Source of the DNA: Kordia sp050633145
Lineage (GTDB): Bacteria; Bacteroidota; Bacteroidia; Flavobacteriales; Flavobacteriaceae
Direction of reading: 5' to 3'
DNA length: 64,000 nt
Assembly: GCF_050633145.1 (NCBI RefSeq)
Contig: NZ_JBOEFY010000020.1
Span: 124,001 to 188,000 of the forward strand
Positions 63,502-64,000 of the stretch are shown here, in pieces. Made by a program: the position numbers and the translations under genes. How positions within the stretch are numbered: the first letter of the stretch is position 1; every line of letters begins with the position of its first letter. The notes beneath the pieces are model-generated. The model worked only from the letters and a program-made list of their open reading frames with translations. It did not search any database and was not told where the DNA came from.

Positions 63502-64000
63502 ATGAAACATATATTCTCAATCATTCTTTTTGCAGTTGCATTCTCAGTAACTGCCCAACAAAAGCCAATAGAAAAAAATGTAGGTGATTTTAAAGAAGTA
63601 AAAGTATTTGACTTAATAGAAATCAACTTAATCAAATCAGACGAAAATAAGGTCGTTATTACAGGTGCTGATACAGAAGATGTAGAAATTGTAAATAAGC
63701 GCGGAAAACTAAAGATACGCATGAAATTCGATCGAAGTTTCGATGGTTCACGCACGTTTGTAGAAGTATATTACAAAGATGTCGATATCATTGATGCTAA
63801 CGAAGGTGCTATTATTGTTGCCAATGAAACAATAACGCAACCATATTTAAAACTAAAAGCACAAGAAGGCGGAAAAATTATTGCCAACTTAGAAGTAGAT
63901 AATTTAGAATCAAAAGCAGTTTCTGGAGGAATTATTGAAGCATCAGGAAAAGTAAAACACCAAGAAATTACATTGAATACAGGAGGAATTTACGAAGGAA
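63502..64000 (+). CDS. Head-GIN (DUF2807) domain protein, partial
   Basis: The first 166 codons are visible; the gene runs beyond the right edge. The start ATG at 63502 gives a signal peptide ending SVTAQQ, so the product is exported. The mature part shows the beta-helix-like pattern of DUF2807: VFDLIEINLIKSDENKVVI, VEVYYKDVDIIDANEGAII and LNTGGIYEG. These proteins are periplasmic or surface adhesin-like and poorly characterised. Confidence 0.85.
   Translation, partial: MKHIFSIILFAVAFSVTAQQKPIEKNVGDFKEVKVFDLIEINLIKSDENKVVITGADTEDVEIVNKRGKLKIRMKFDRSFDGSRTFVEVYYKDVDIIDANEGAIIVANETITQPYLKLKAQEGGKIIANLEVDNLESKAVSGGIIEASGKVKHQEITLNTGGIYEG

Noticed and set aside
63474..63755. Minus-strand frame over the head-GIN gene
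   Set aside because: It is antisense to a clear signal-peptide protein and lacks its own start context.
1..64000. CRISPR array or rRNA operon
   Set aside because: No regularly spaced direct repeats and no rRNA-like sequence were seen anywhere in the window.

Overview
The window looks like the chromosome of a marine-type member of the Flavobacteriaceae (Bacteroidota), perhaps close to Kordia; the genus is only a guess. The DNA is AT-rich, genes lack clear Shine-Dalgarno sites, several promoters carry the Bacteroidota -7 element TAnnTTTG, and the gene families fit this group: outer-membrane beta-barrel receptor with a carboxypeptidase-like N-domain, lipoprotein S8 and M1 peptidases, head-GIN protein, ElaA, SulP and a SUKH-rich toxin island.

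Left end (1-2035, minus strand): a tight trio of a NUC-type nuclease, a CHAT caspase-like protease with a C-terminal membrane anchor, and a membrane protein that leaves the window. It looks like a conflict module.

2421-16351: an integrative element of about 13.9 kb inserted in the 3' end of a tRNA-Met(CAT) gene. It is bounded by a 37-bp direct repeat and has a tyrosine recombinase next to the intact tRNA. Its core genes are an AAA ATPase, a DUF3871-like protein, a polymerase-like protein, a GIY-YIG endonuclease and a RadC-like JAB protein. Its cargo is an SMC-like ATPase with a zinc hook, a small middle protein and a PD-(D/E)xK-like nuclease, followed by a DNA methyltransferase. This is the architecture of Lamassu/ABC three-component defence systems. 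A lipoprotein gene with a structured upstream inverted repeat lies beside the recombinase.

16451-36939: ordinary chromosome (mce, rbfA, LolC/E-like permease, dusB, beta-barrel receptor, lepA, CPA antiporter, PIF1-like helicase, Usp-SulP pair, MBL hydrolase, S8 and M1 lipoprotein peptidases), with two related copies of an interspersed non-coding repeat.

37015-49083: a LexA/CI-like S24 regulator, a small HTH protein, two tail-collar paralogues, a lysin-holin-appendage operon and a 1126-residue protein of unknown function, interrupted by housekeeping genes (rnpA, S41 protease, elaA). Three promoters here (37.88, 40.11 and 45.46 kb) each carry two direct copies of a 12-bp box TGTAAWWTGTTK spaced 21-22 bp. 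This suggests one scattered regulon under the S24 repressor: a phage-derived lysis or particle-like programme that may be domesticated.

49379-57046: a polymorphic-toxin island. It holds a 1042-residue toxin with a variable-looking C-terminal domain, an adjacent immunity gene with an inverted paralogue on the other side of the toxin, three SUKH immunity paralogues whose 3' ends look homogenised, and broken immunity-like fragments.

57128-64000: rpiB, a 0.7-kb AT-rich gap with a cluster of DnaA-box-like sites, a DUF2007 protein, a lipid kinase, rnr, a YbjQ protein and the start of a head-GIN domain protein. Functions come from reading motifs in the sequence; no database search was run.
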